Shown here one piece after another: positions 1 to 8,782 of a stretch of DNA of 64,000 nucleotides (the first letter of the stretch is position 1; each line of letters begins with the position of its first letter). The notes beneath the pieces are model-generated. The model did no database searches. It saw only the letters and a program-made list of their open reading frames with translations, and had not been told where the DNA came from. The DNA lies in NCBI RefSeq assembly GCF_004114955.1, contig NZ_CP030053.1:2852001-2916000 (forward strand), in the 5' to 3' direction. The position numbers were made by a program, and so were the translations under genes. The DNA is from Bradyrhizobium guangzhouense (GTDB lineage: Bacteria > Pseudomonadota > Alphaproteobacteria > Rhizobiales > Xanthobacteraceae).

Positions 1-552
1 CACGATTTCGGAAAGGACCGGTCGCGGACGATCCTCGCTCGGCTTGGTCGGTTTGCCGATGTGAACGAGGCCGGCGAGTTTCTCGTCGGCCTTGAGGCCG
101 AAGCCATCAAGCACGTCGCGATCGAAGGAGAACCAGCCGCTCAGCCAACAGGCGCCGTAGCCGAGCGCGGTTGCGGCGGTGACGATGTTCATGGCGCTGG
201 CACCTGCCGACATCTCCTGCTCCCACGCCGGCACCTTGGGATGCGGCTTGGTGAAGCTGACGATGCCGATCACCAGCGGCGCATCGGTCAGGCGCTTGCG
301 CTCGGTCTCGATATCGGCTGCGGAGGCGCCGGGATTCTTGCGGGCAAAGACTTTCGCGATCACCTCGCCGGCGCGCTGGCGCGCATCGCCCTCGAAAATG
401 ATGAAGCGCCAGGGGGCGAGCTTGCCGTGATCAGGCACGCGCGCGCCGATGGTGAGAATGGTCTCGAGCTCGGCCGGCGTGGGGCCAGGGCCGGTCATCT
501 CGCGCGGCTTGACCGAGCGGCGGGTCTTCAGGAGTTCGATGGCGTCAAGCAT
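1..552 (-). CDS. nitroreductase family protein (3' end outside the window)
   Basis: Reading leftward from ATG at 552, the frame stays open to the window edge, giving 184 codons. The N-terminus has the RRSVK segment followed by ARVPDHGKLAPWRF, which in the NfnB/YdjA-type nitroreductase family contacts FMN. A second conserved stretch, GYGACWLSGW, appears further on. Such enzymes are cytosolic homodimeric flavoproteins that use NAD(P)H to reduce nitro compounds or quinones; the substrate cannot be told from sequence. An AGAGG ribosome site lies about 9 nt before the ATG. The gene is transcribed away from thrS, which shares its strand 93 bp upstream, so the two could be co-transcribed with thrS first. 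The C-terminus is missing only because of the window boundary. Confidence 0.85.
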   Translation of the reverse strand, partial: MLDAIELLKTRRSVKPREMTGPGPTPAELETILTIGARVPDHGKLAPWRFIIFEGDARQRAGEVIAKVFARKNPGASAADIETERKRLTDAPLVIGIVSFTKPHPKVPAWEQEMSAGASAMNIVTAATALGYGACWLSGWFSFDRDVLDGFGLKADEKLAGLVHIGKPTKPSEDRPRPVLSEIV

Positions 553-645
553 TGCGATGGCCTCTTCGGCTGGTCGGCGGGCGTGTCATGCCGAGATAGG
601 CATGCACGCCCGCAACCGAAAGCGAGTTTAGATCGATTTCAACGA

Positions 646-2688
646 TCAGACCGCGCCGCGCGCCCGCCGGACATCCGGCGGGGTCGCCTCGTCGACGAGG
701 GCGGCGATGGCCTCTTCCGTCGTCATCACCTTCTGGCCGTCGCTGCCGAGCCGGCGGACCGAGACCGAATGCGTCTCGGCCTCTTTCTTGCCGACCACGA
801 GCAGCGCCGGGATCTTGGCCAGCGAGTGCTCGCGGACCTTGTAGTTGATCTTTTCGTTGCGCAGGTCGATCTCGACCCGAAGACCCGCGCGCCGCGCCTG
901 CTCAAGCACCACCTTGGCGTATTCGTCGCCTTCCGAGGTGATGGTGGTGACCACCGCCTGCACCGGCGAGAGCCAGAGCGGGAAGTTGCCGGCATAGTGC
1001 TCGATCAGGATGCCGATATAGCGCTCCATCGAGCCGCAGATCGCACGGTGCACCATGACGGGCGGTTTCTTGCCGCCGTCGTGGTCGATGTAGAACGCAC
1101 CGAACCGTTCCGGCAGGTTGAAGTCGACCTGCGTGGTGCCGCACTGCCAGTCGCGCCCAATGGCATCGCGCAGCACGTATTCGAACTTCGGCCCGTAGAA
1201 GGCGCCTTCGCCGGGATTGATCTCGGTCTTGATGTGATTGTTCTGTGCCTGGATCTCGCGCAGTACCGTCGCCATGACGCGCTCGGCGTGATCCCACATC
1301 GCATCCGTGCCGACGCGTTTGTCCGGGCGCGTCGACAGCTTCACGGTGAGATCACCGGTGAAGCCGAAGTCCGCATAGGTCGACAGGATGAGATCGTTGA
1401 TCTTCAGGCACTCCTCGGCGAGCTGATCCTCGGTGCAGAAGATATGCGCGTCGTCCTGGGTGAAGCCGCGCACGCGCATCAGGCCGTGCATGGCTCCCGA
1501 CGGCTCGTAGCGATGCACCACGCCGAACTCGGCGAGGCGCAAGGGCAGGTCGCGATAGCTCTTCAGGCCATGTTTGAAGATCTGGACATGGCCGGGGCAG
1601 TTCATCGGCTTGAGCGCAAACCAGCGCTTGTCCTCGGCCTCGTCGCCGGCCGACTGCGCCGCGAACATGTTCTCGCGGTACCAGCCCCAATGGCCCGAGG
1701 TCTCCCACAACGACTTGTCGAGAATCTGCGGCGCGTTGACCTCGTTGTAGTCGCCGGTCAGGCGTCGCCGCATATAGGCGATCAGCTGCTGGAAAATCGT
1801 CCAGCCCTTCGGGTGCCAGAACACGACGCCGGGACCTTCCTCTTGGAAGTGGAAGAGGTCGAGCTCGCGTCCGAGCTTGCGATGGTCGCGCTTCTCGGCT
1901 TCCTCGATCTGCTTGAGGTAAGCGTCGAGATCCTCCTGCTTGGCGAAGGCCGTGCCGTAGATGCGGGTCAGCATCGGATTGTTGCTGTCGCCGCGCCAAT
2001 AGGCGCCGGCCACCTTCATCAGCTTGAAGGCATTGCCGACCTTGCCGGTCGAGGTCATGTGCGGGCCGCGGCAGAGATCGAACCAGTCGCCCTGGTAGTA
2101 GATCTTGATCGGCTCGCTGCCGGGAATGGCGTCGACCAGCTCGACCTTGAAAGCCTCGCCCTTGTCGCGGAACACCTGCTTGGTTTTCTCGCGGTCCCAG
2201 ACCTCTTTCGTGAAAGGTTTGTCGCGCGCGATGATCTCGCGCATCTTTTTTTCGATCGCGGCAAAGTCTTCCGGCGTGAACGGCTCGTTGCGGAAGAAAT
2301 CGTAATAGAAGCCGTTCTCGATCACCGGGCCGATGGTGACCTGCGTGCCCGGCCACAGCGATTGCACGGCTTCCGCCAGCACGTGGGCGCAGTCGTGGCG
2401 GATCAGCTCGAGCGCGCGCGGATCGTCGCGATTGACGAGCTCGATCTTCGCATCGGCTTCGATGGGATCGTTGAGATCGGCGAGCACGCCGTCGAGCGCC
2501 ATCGCCACGGTGCGCTTGGCCAGCGAGGGCGAAATGCCCTTGGCGATGTCGAGGCCGGTGATGCTCTTCTCGTATTCGCGCCGGGCGCCGTCGGGGAAGG
2601 TGAGGGTGACTTTGGCTGCGGGGGTCACGGGCTTCAGGTTGCTGAGGCTATATTGGAAGCCGGATTCGGATTTGGGCTGGTCGGACAT
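646..2688 (-). CDS. thrS: threonine--tRNA ligase
   Basis: Class II aminoacyl-tRNA synthetase of 680 residues that charges tRNA-Thr in the cytosol. Domains in order: TGS (about 23-88), the editing domain with the HDCAH motif near residue 98, the catalytic core, and the C-terminal anticodon-binding domain ending in a Val-rich strand ([10 protein letters not shown]). The three zinc ligands of the active site are recognisable: Cys in PMNCPGH, His in DDAHIF and His in VMVHRAI. Motif 2 ([17 protein letters not shown]) and motif 3 ([14 protein letters not shown]) are intact. A start at 2688 is preferred over 2709 because AGGAGA lies 6 nt upstream of it and homologues begin close to this point. Length is normal for the family. 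Confidence 0.98.
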   Translation of the reverse strand: MSDQPKSESGFQYSLSNLKPVTPAAKVTLTFPDGARREYEKSITGLDIAKGISPSLAKRTVAMALDGVLADLNDPIEADAKIELVNRDDPRALELIRHDCAHVLAEAVQSLWPGTQVTIGPVIENGFYYDFFRNEPFTPEDFAAIEKKMREIIARDKPFTKEVWDREKTKQVFRDKGEAFKVELVDAIPGSEPIKIYYQGDWFDLCRGPHMTSTGKVGNAFKLMKVAGAYWRGDSNNPMLTRIYGTAFAKQEDLDAYLKQIEEAEKRDHRKLGRELDLFHFQEEGPGVVFWHPKGWTIFQQLIAYMRRRLTGDYNEVNAPQILDKSLWETSGHWGWYRENMFAAQSAGDEAEDKRWFALKPMNCPGHVQIFKHGLKSYRDLPLRLAEFGVVHRYEPSGAMHGLMRVRGFTQDDAHIFCTEDQLAEECLKINDLILSTYADFGFTGDLTVKLSTRPDKRVGTDAMWDHAERVMATVLREIQAQNNHIKTEINPGEGAFYGPKFEYVLRDAIGRDWQCGTTQVDFNLPERFGAFYIDHDGGKKPPVMVHRAICGSMERYIGILIEHYAGNFPLWLSPVQAVVTTITSEGDEYAKVVLEQARRAGLRVEIDLRNEKINYKVREHSLAKIPALLVVGKKEAETHSVSVRRLGSDGQKVMTTEEAIAALVDEATPPDVRRARGAV

Positions 2689-2849
2689 TGCTTTTCTCCT
2701 GAGGCTCACTCCTGCGAACGAGCGCAGGTAAGCGGGAACGAGCGATATATCAGGCGATTCGGCCTGTGCAATCCGGCATTTCTAGGAAAGTGGCGCAGCC
2801 GCACCGCCCGGCGGCAATCGCCCCGGCAGACCTGTTTGACCTGGCTGTC

Positions 2850-3095
2850 CTATCGGACCGGCGGTTTCAGGATCTTTTCGCGCGTTTTCGGCGGCGGGGT
2901 CGTGGTCTCGGCCGTCAGCTTCCAGCCCCCTGCGTCGCCGAGGGCTTTGCTGATCGCTTGCCGCGCGCCAGCGACCAGCAGCATGTTCGGCTGTTGCTCG
3001 ACGATCTCCACGCCGCCGGCGCGTAGCCGTTCGGCCACGCTTTCCGAGGCCTCGGATTGGGGACCGGCACGAAAGACCACAGTGCGTTCGCTCAT
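2850..3095 (-). CDS. small I9-like protein encoded after a subtilase
   Basis: An 81-residue protein with no signal peptide. It begins with a strand (TVVFRAG), then a helix with the segment VAERLRAGGVEIVEQQPNMLLVAG, a second helix and a last strand (WKLTAET), followed by a basic Pro-rich tail. That beta-alpha-beta order resembles the inhibitor I9/subtilisin propeptide fold, although this is judged by eye. The gene lies 41 bp downstream of a subtilase on the same strand, so the two are probably one operon. The likely role is as a separate folding helper or inhibitor of that protease; this is inference. Reading frame, codon use and spacing support a real gene. Confidence 0.65.
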   Translation of the reverse strand: MSERTVVFRAGPQSEASESVAERLRAGGVEIVEQQPNMLLVAGARQAISKALGDAGGWKLTAETTTPPPKTREKILKPPVR

Positions 3096-3136
3096 CGTCT
3101 GTAATCCATCAGGATGCCGGTCCTTCCGAGATGTGG

Positions 3137-4762
3137 CTACGGGAGAGGTAACCCGAACCCCTCATAGTCGCGGCCGAAATTCTCCGGCTTACAGCAAGCA
3201 TATAGAGCGTCTTTCAGTGCGCGGGAACGGTCGGTACCGGTTTTTGGTTTTAGCGCGGCATCTTTGGCCAACAGATAGGCCGCAAATCCGGCAACGGCGG
3301 GGCAGGCCATCGAGGTTCCACTTAGGGAGCCGTGGCTGGTTCCGGGGAGGGTCGAGACGATCTCGACGCCGGGCCCAGTGGTATCGATTTCGGGGCCGAA
3401 ATTGCTGAAATCGGCTACGAAATCTGTGGCAAGGGGGCTGCCCTTTGGAGAGGCGACGTCGCTGCTTCCGATCGATGTCTTCGGAAATGAGCCGATTCGT
3501 CCCATCGCCGATACCGCGACGCACTCGACGAAGGCGGCCGGAAACGAGACCGGCTGTCGATCATCATTGCCAGCGGCAGCAACGACGACAACGCCCGCCG
3601 CGATGGCGCGATCGATCGCCGCGCGCGTGAGGTCATCCTTGGGGCCGCCGCCGAGACTCATATTGATGATGTCGCATTTCTCGGCGACGGCGGTGTCGAT
3701 TGCCTTGGCGATGTCGAAATTGCTGGCGCCATTGTTGAGCGGAGGTCGCGGGTGATCCGGGAATACGCGATAGCTTCGGAGCTTGACCCCAGGGGCCACG
3801 CCGCGAAACCCGCTCGCCGATCCAGAGCCGCCGACGATCCCGGCGACATGGGTACCGTGCTCGCCCTCGGTCAGGGCCGGCCGCCAATTCTGCGCGGCCG
3901 CCGGATTTCCTCGGACCTCGTCGCTCACGCAATTCAGTCCACCGGTCACATTCCGCAGATCGGGATGTGTGCCGTCGACGCCGCTGTCGATAATCCCGAC
4001 GGTAACGCCCGTACCGGCATTGGCGGGGAGTTTGCCGTAGAGTTGCGTGAGGAGCAGCGTGGGGTCGCGGACGTCGATCGGCGTGAGCTTGATCTGCGCC
4101 AGTTTCGTGCCCGTCGTGTTGGCGGCATAGAATCCCCAGAAGCCGGGCGGTGCGTAGACATAGACGCGTTCGAGAGCCTGGTTTGGCGAAAGCAGCTTCA
4201 ACGTTGCCTGTCCATTGGCGCCGGTCGTTGCCTCGGAGCCCTGACGCGCCGCGAAATTCGTGAACGCAACGATATGGGCGCCCCCGATCGGTCGGCCGCC
4301 CGAACTTGCCACGACCGAGACCTTGAAGCTGGTTGCGGAGACGCTCACCCCGGCGGCCAATTTCATTCGGCCTGCATCGGCTGTCTTCGCGCCTTTCTTG
4401 GCGGCCGTCTTCTTCGCTTTCTTCACGGCCACCCTCTTGCCGGCGGGGCGGGCAGGACGTTGATGGACGCGGAAGCGCTCCCACTGTCGATGATAAAATA
4501 CCTCCGGGATGATCTTCAGGTGGGGCGAACTGAGACGGAGACTGAGCTCACCTTCCGGTCCCATTTCGACAAGCTTCGGACCATTCTCGTGAAGCGAATC
4601 CAGAACTCGCATTTTTGGCGCAGGAGCTGCGACGCGTGCTCGCGTGGCAAGCTTGATTGTGCCCGTGCTCGGCTGCAAGCTCGCGATATTGAGTGGGTCT
4701 GCGAGGTAGCTATCCTTGCTCATGACAATGTAACGGCGAAGACCTTCCTGATTGTTCGACAT
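3137..4762 (-). CDS. S8 family serine peptidase (subtilase)
   Basis: A 541-residue subtilisin-like protease. The triad is complete: D259 in VGIIDSGVDGTHPDL, H302 in EHGTHVAGIVGG, S484 in SGTSMACPAVAGF, with oxyanion N399 in AAAGND. The N-terminal 100 residues contain YIVMS and a short propeptide-like section. Residues 101-127 are a Lys/Ala-rich linker, and residues 140-230 look like a carboxypeptidase-regulatory/Ig-like beta domain (GANGQATLKL). No Sec signal is visible, so the protein is either cytosolic or exported by another route. It is followed 41 bp later by a small I9-like gene. Substrate unknown. ATG at 4762 has GGGAGTTTC just upstream. Confidence 0.92.
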   Translation of the reverse strand: MSNNQEGLRRYIVMSKDSYLADPLNIASLQPSTGTIKLATRARVAAPAPKMRVLDSLHENGPKLVEMGPEGELSLRLSSPHLKIIPEVFYHRQWERFRVHQRPARPAGKRVAVKKAKKTAAKKGAKTADAGRMKLAAGVSVSATSFKVSVVASSGGRPIGGAHIVAFTNFAARQGSEATTGANGQATLKLLSPNQALERVYVYAPPGFWGFYAANTTGTKLAQIKLTPIDVRDPTLLLTQLYGKLPANAGTGVTVGIIDSGVDGTHPDLRNVTGGLNCVSDEVRGNPAAAQNWRPALTEGEHGTHVAGIVGGSGSASGFRGVAPGVKLRSYRVFPDHPRPPLNNGASNFDIAKAIDTAVAEKCDIINMSLGGGPKDDLTRAAIDRAIAAGVVVVAAAGNDDRQPVSFPAAFVECVAVSAMGRIGSFPKTSIGSSDVASPKGSPLATDFVADFSNFGPEIDTTGPGVEIVSTLPGTSHGSLSGTSMACPAVAGFAAYLLAKDAALKPKTGTDRSRALKDALYACCKPENFGRDYEGFGLPLP

Positions 4763-4908
4763 TGAAACTCCCTCAAATATGCAATTAGAAATAGTATGAG
4801 TATCATCACGAAACCCGAGAAATACAAGATGGATCGGATGGCCGCGTGCGGAATAAGGGGCGCCGCGGGTGCTTTCATTTCAGGTTGGCATCCACTACAT
4901 GCACGTGC

Positions 4909-6096
4909 ATGAAACCCATGTCTCATGCCGGCCCCGGTGCCGGCCGCTTCGCGCCCACCGCCCTGATGCTTGGCAATCTCGTCACCGGCTGCTCGGTGCT
5001 GGCGCCGGCGGGGATGCTGCCGGAATTGTCGACCGGGCTCGGCATCAGCATCCGTGCGGCTGGGCTGCTCATCACCTTCGGCGCGATCACGCTGTGCATC
5101 GGCTCGCCGCTGACGGCGTGGCTGACCAGCCGCATCGAGCGACGGCTGTTGCTCACGACCACGCTTGCGGTGCTTGCCGTGGGCAATCTCGCCTCTGCCT
5201 TTGCGCCCGACTACGCAAGCCTCCTCGTCATTCGCCTCGCGATGCTGGCGATCGGCGCGCTGTACACGCCGCAGGCCGCCGGCACGGCGGCTCTGATCGT
5301 GCCGGCGGAGCGGCGCGGCAGCACGATTGCCTATATCTTCCTCGGCTGGTCGCTTGCGGCCGCCGTCGGTCTGCCGCTGATCACCTTCATCGCCAGTCGC
5401 TACGGCTGGCGCGTCGCCTACGGCACGATCGGCGCACTCGGATGTGTGAGCTTCCTGTTGCTACTGGTGCGCTTGCCCGCCGGCTTGAAGGGCACACCTG
5501 TCGACCTGAAGACCTGGCGCCAGGTCGGCCGCAGCAGGGCTATCCTGCTGCTGCTTTTGATCACGATGCTGCAGATGTCCGGGCAGTTCGCAGTGTTCAC
5601 TTTCATGGGCCCGCTGCTGAAAAAGCTGACCGACGCAAGTCCGGATGCGATCGGCATGGTGTTTGCCATCTATGGCGTCTGCGGCTTCCTCGGCGTTGTG
5701 GTGGCGAGCCGTGTCGTCGACACTTGGGGGCCGTACCGGACCTCGTTGCTGTTCACGTGCCTGTTACTGGCGGGGATCACCGGATGGGCGCTGAGCGCCG
5801 GCACGCTTGTGCTGATGGCGACCGGGGTTGCGATCTGGGGGCTGGGCTTTGCCTCGACCAATTCGATGCAGCAGGTGCGGCTGGTCGCGGCCGCTCCGGC
5901 GCTCGCGCCCGCAACCGTCGCGCTGAATACGTCGGTCCTCTATATCGGCCAGGCCATCGGCTCCGCCGTTGGAGGGCTGTTGTTTGCCCGCGACCTGCTT
6001 CACAGCACAGGCTTCGTGGCGGTCGGCTTCGTCGTCCTGGCGCTGGTCCTGGTGGTCGTGAGCCGGCCCCGGCCGGCGGCTGCGGCCTCGGCCTGA
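4909..6096 (+). CDS. MFS transporter (DHA1-like)
   Basis: A 12-segment major facilitator of about 395 residues with no long soluble domain. Hydrophobic segments begin at ALMLGNLVTGCSVLAPAGMLPEL, and the loop 2-3 region carries LTSRIERRLLL, which corresponds to the cytoplasmic signature of the family. The first half ends near SFLLLLVRLPAGL, followed by a central loop with TWRQVGRS. This is the layout of small-molecule efflux proteins such as AraJ or chloramphenicol exporters; substrate unknown. Start is uncertain: ATG at 4909 and ATG at 4918 are both possible, neither has a clear Shine-Dalgarno, and the frame is open back to 4846. Divergent from the subtilase operon. Confidence 0.88.
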   Translation: MKPMSHAGPGAGRFAPTALMLGNLVTGCSVLAPAGMLPELSTGLGISIRAAGLLITFGAITLCIGSPLTAWLTSRIERRLLLTTTLAVLAVGNLASAFAPDYASLLVIRLAMLAIGALYTPQAAGTAALIVPAERRGSTIAYIFLGWSLAAAVGLPLITFIASRYGWRVAYGTIGALGCVSFLLLLVRLPAGLKGTPVDLKTWRQVGRSRAILLLLLITMLQMSGQFAVFTFMGPLLKKLTDASPDAIGMVFAIYGVCGFLGVVVASRVVDTWGPYRTSLLFTCLLLAGITGWALSAGTLVLMATGVAIWGLGFASTNSMQQVRLVAAAPALAPATVALNTSVLYIGQAIGSAVGGLLFARDLLHSTGFVAVGFVVLALVLVVVSRPRPAAAASA

Positions 6097-6186
6097 TGGC
6101 TGTATTTGTCCTGCGCAAGGTGCTTGGCAAACGGCGCGGGAGAGCGCTAGAAGGCCAAGCATGGGGACCAAAGAGAGTTGACTGAA

Positions 6187-6585
6187 ATGAGGATGATTCT
6201 GGCGGTTGCCGCGGTGCTCTATTCAGCCTCCGCGTTTGCACAAACCGATAAGCCTCCGATGGTGGGAGACAAGCCTCTGGTGCAGGTCAAGCCCAAGGGG
6301 ACCAAGGGGATCGCCGCGGGGACCAAAGAGGCGGCGGCCAAGCCGGCAGCGGCGCCGAAGGGCAAGCCGCAGTCCGTCGCAGCCCGGCTGCAGGCCTGCC
6401 TCGACACCGACGATGGCACCAAGGACCGGCTCAACTGTTACGACGCCATTATCGCGCCGACGCCGAAGCCGAAGCCGGCCAAGGCCAAGGGCTACGCCGA
6501 TTGCCGTTTCTTCAAGGAAGAGGACGAGCGATTGGCCTGCTTCAACGGTTTCGCCGAGAGCATTCCGAAGCTGCCGAAAAGCTGA
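6187..6585 (+). CDS. small secreted Lys/Pro-rich protein with four cysteines
   Basis: About 132 residues beginning with a clean Sec signal (MRMILAVAAVLYSASAFA, cleaved before QTD). A Lys/Ala/Pro-rich linker follows. The C-terminal half has two Cys pairs (ACLDTDDGTKDRLNCYD and DCRFFKEEDERLACFN), each framed by the same acidic-then-Leu pattern, so it looks like two copies of a small helical Cys unit. Start at ATG 6187 is chosen because GAGAG lies 9 nt upstream; an in-frame TTG at 6178 would only add three residues. Probably periplasmic; function not recognised. Confidence 0.75.
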   Translation: MRMILAVAAVLYSASAFAQTDKPPMVGDKPLVQVKPKGTKGIAAGTKEAAAKPAAAPKGKPQSVAARLQACLDTDDGTKDRLNCYDAIIAPTPKPKPAKAKGYADCRFFKEEDERLACFNGFAESIPKLPKS

Positions 6586-6603
6586 AGGACTGTAGCCGGA
6601 CGG

Positions 6604-6930
6604 CTAGTCGCTGATCCGACTCAACACGGCCCTGAAGGCAACGCCCGGCAATTGTAGTGCGGTGCCTTCAAACTCCGCCGTGTCGCCATCCTCGCGGCCG
6701 CCGAGTGTCAGCGTGATCCGGTCGATGCCGAACAGTGCCTTGAAGGCCGGGTCGTCGTTGTAGCGCTCGGTCGAGATCTTGACCTTGATGCTGTCGCCTT
6801 GGCCCGTATAGGTGCCGATGAAGGCGAAAGCCGAATTGCCGCCGCGCATCTTGCCTTCAGTCACGTAGAGGACGCCACAACCGGTCCCGTGAACGGTGTG
6901 GAAGTCGACCTTGTAGAGTCCCTGACGCAC
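6604..6930 (-). CDS. GrlR-like family protein
   Basis: About 108 residues. The sequence QGLYKVDFHT, then GCGVLYVTEGKMRGGNSAFAFIGTYT, then an all-beta C-terminal half (DRITLTLGG, FEGTALQLPGVAF) matches the eight-stranded barrel family whose named member GrlR is a negative regulator in enteropathogenic E. coli. In rhizobia the family is common and has no known link to type III secretion, so only the fold is implied. A GTG start at 6930 with GGGGA upstream fits the family N-terminus better than ATG at 6996, which would add 22 unrelated basic residues. Converges with the preceding small secreted protein. Confidence 0.75.
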   Translation of the reverse strand: MRQGLYKVDFHTVHGTGCGVLYVTEGKMRGGNSAFAFIGTYTGQGDSIKVKISTERYNDDPAFKALFGIDRITLTLGGREDGDTAEFEGTALQLPGVAFRAVLSRISD

Positions 6931-7098
6931 GCGCTGTCCCCGCAGAATTCGAACTCGATTTGGCCGGCAAATTATGATCGTGGCCAGCGGAAACAATCCG
7001 GTGGCTGCCGGGATTGTGAGCCATCAACATCACATTTTGATCATGGCCTGAGGGAATTGCAGGCAGCGCGCCGAAATGCCGGCATGCGCAATATTGGA

Positions 7099-8403
7099 TC
7101 AACGGCTCGATGCCGAAGAGCTGGTGGCTGCGACCCGCGTCAGCGCCAGCGCCGGCGTTGCCGACATCTTCACCAGAACATCCTTGAGTGGGTACTGCGT
7201 CCACGCGCGGTTGACGTAGTCGCGATGGGTGATGCCTTCGCCGGTTTCGACAAAGACCACGCTGCCGGGACGCAAGGGGCCGTCCATGTCCTCGGAGACG
7301 CCGATACCCTTTTGCCGGAGCATGCTCATCAACTCGCGGTCACGCCGAGCCGTGTAGTGTGTGTAGGAGCTGACGAAGAAGCCGGAGCGGTGGCTCTCGA
7401 TCCAGGACGCGAACTTGTCCATCTCGCCGTAAACAGCATCGAGCAATACCACGCCGCGGACGCGATCGCTGATGCCACCGACCTCGAGGCTCCAGGCGGT
7501 CGGGAGGAAGCCGCCGCTATAGCCGACGATCACGATCGGCATGTTGGCAAAGGCGCGCGCGCTGTTGGGGTCGCCGGTCAGCTGCGCAAGGTGGCTTGCC
7601 GATTCCTCCATGAAGCGTTTGAGGCCGCCGGGCTGCCAGAATTTTCCGGCGCTGGAATCCGCGGCGTCAACGGCCATCTGCGGCGCCAGCAGCACGGCAT
7701 TGGCACCGGAATCGGTGATCTGCTGCGGCACAAGCTGCCGGTCGCGCACGTCGCGTTCGAGCGTCGCGCCGTTGCCGTGAAAGAACACCACGATCACGCC
7801 GGGCTTGCGCACGTCGAAATGTTCGGGGACGTGCACCAGCACGCGGCTGTCGTTATAGGTCTCGTCCTGCCAGAACACGCGCCCCGAAAAGCTGCGGTGG
7901 CCGCGGCGGTCGCCCTTGGAGATGTTGAGGAACGGTGCGTCGGAGGCAGGGTTGTTGCCGAAATAGGGGAAGGCCGAGGACTTCATGCTGACGAGGGTCG
8001 TCAGGTCCTGGCGCGGCGGACGCTGATAGGGGACTTGCGGCGCGAGCGAGGCGACCTTGTAGGGCGCCGGCTCCGGCCGTTGCTGCACGACGCGCTTGGG
8101 CGAGAAGTCCGACATCTGCCGCTGCAGGAAACTCTCGCTCGGCGAGGGAAAGCGCTCCTTGAACTGCGGGGCAGGGAAGCGATCATCGAAGGTGTCGCCG
8201 CTTGCGACCTGTTGATTGGCGGTCTGCGGGTTGCTCTTCGCAACCACCTGGACGTTGGCCTGCGAGCTCGCGGCGAGTGTTGTGGGACTGGGCGACTGGC
8301 CGCATTGAACCAGCGTGAGCGACAGTGGCACCAAGCCTGAGATCAGGGCGATCCGAAGCGCACGACCGCGCGCCCCGGACGCCTTGGTCCGGTCAGCGCG
8401 CAT
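7099..8403 (-). CDS. alpha/beta-hydrolase-like lipoprotein
   Basis: A 434-residue protein with an N-terminal signal and a lipobox-like LTLVQCG around Cys34, so probably a membrane-anchored periplasmic lipoprotein. A long disordered Gln/Pro-rich stretch (about 35-150) precedes a hydrolase-type domain: the strand VIVVFFHGNG carries the HG oxyanion motif, and VIVGYSGGF carries the nucleophile elbow G-Y-S-G-G. Acidic and His candidates follow (LLDAVYGEMD; GEGITHRDYV). Together these suggest a serine esterase or peptidase of the alpha/beta fold with unknown substrate. ATG 8403 is chosen over 8481 because GAGAG precedes it and the earlier section is encoded by a 12-bp tandem repeat. Confidence 0.8.
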   Translation of the reverse strand: MRADRTKASGARGRALRIALISGLVPLSLTLVQCGQSPSPTTLAASSQANVQVVAKSNPQTANQQVASGDTFDDRFPAPQFKERFPSPSESFLQRQMSDFSPKRVVQQRPEPAPYKVASLAPQVPYQRPPRQDLTTLVSMKSSAFPYFGNNPASDAPFLNISKGDRRGHRSFSGRVFWQDETYNDSRVLVHVPEHFDVRKPGVIVVFFHGNGATLERDVRDRQLVPQQITDSGANAVLLAPQMAVDAADSSAGKFWQPGGLKRFMEESASHLAQLTGDPNSARAFANMPIVIVGYSGGFLPTAWSLEVGGISDRVRGVVLLDAVYGEMDKFASWIESHRSGFFVSSYTHYTARRDRELMSMLRQKGIGVSEDMDGPLRPGSVVFVETGEGITHRDYVNRAWTQYPLKDVLVKMSATPALALTRVAATSSSASSR

Positions 8404-8782
8404 GTCTGCTCTCAATTTCGGAACGGCCCCGACCATCCACCCATGACCCCAAGCATGACCCCAAGCATGATCCCAAGTCACGAACCATCGGCAATCTCTA
8501 GGACAATTGAGCCGACTGGCGTTTAGGCGACGTTAAGCGTCCGGAGAAACTTCCCCACATCCGGATTGAGCGAAAAAGACCACGCAATCGTGTCGCGATT
8601 GTGGGAGAGGCAGGCGCATTTGCACGGGCGATTACGGGTTTATTGGTGCAAAGCGGGCGCAGAAGGTGGCCAATTACCTATCTTGGCCGCCTCATTTAAC
8701 CCTTGTTAACCCTGCTTGAATTGACTGAGCCAATCTGCACGATGCCTCCCACGAGGCTCGACGCCTGAGGTTAAGGACCCAG
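8404..8782. other. intergenic region between divergent genes
   Basis: About 380 bp separate the lipoprotein hydrolase and the permease, which diverge, so promoters for both should lie here. Visible items are the 12-bp tandem repeat, an imperfect hairpin around 8580-8610 (CCACGCAATCG against CGATTGTGG), and TTAACCC repeated 10 bp apart at 8696-8712. No convincing gene is seen. Confidence 0.5.
8442..8477. repeat. three tandem 12-bp direct repeats
   Basis: Three consecutive copies of CATGACCCCAAG; the third has one change (CATGATCCCAAG). They lie just upstream of the lipoprotein gene and would be translated as Gly-His-Ala-Trp units only if the far upstream start were used. Such arrays slip easily in copy number. 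Confidence 0.7.

Noticed and set aside
61..3408. A 1115-codon open frame opposite thrS and the nitroreductase gene
   Set aside because: It overlaps well-identified genes in antisense, and its translation is His/Arg/Leu-rich without any recognisable domain.
8696..8709. TTAACCC-TTG-TTAACC as a CtrA box before the permease gene
   Set aside because: The two TTAA cores are 6 bp apart and not 7, so it does not fit the pattern.
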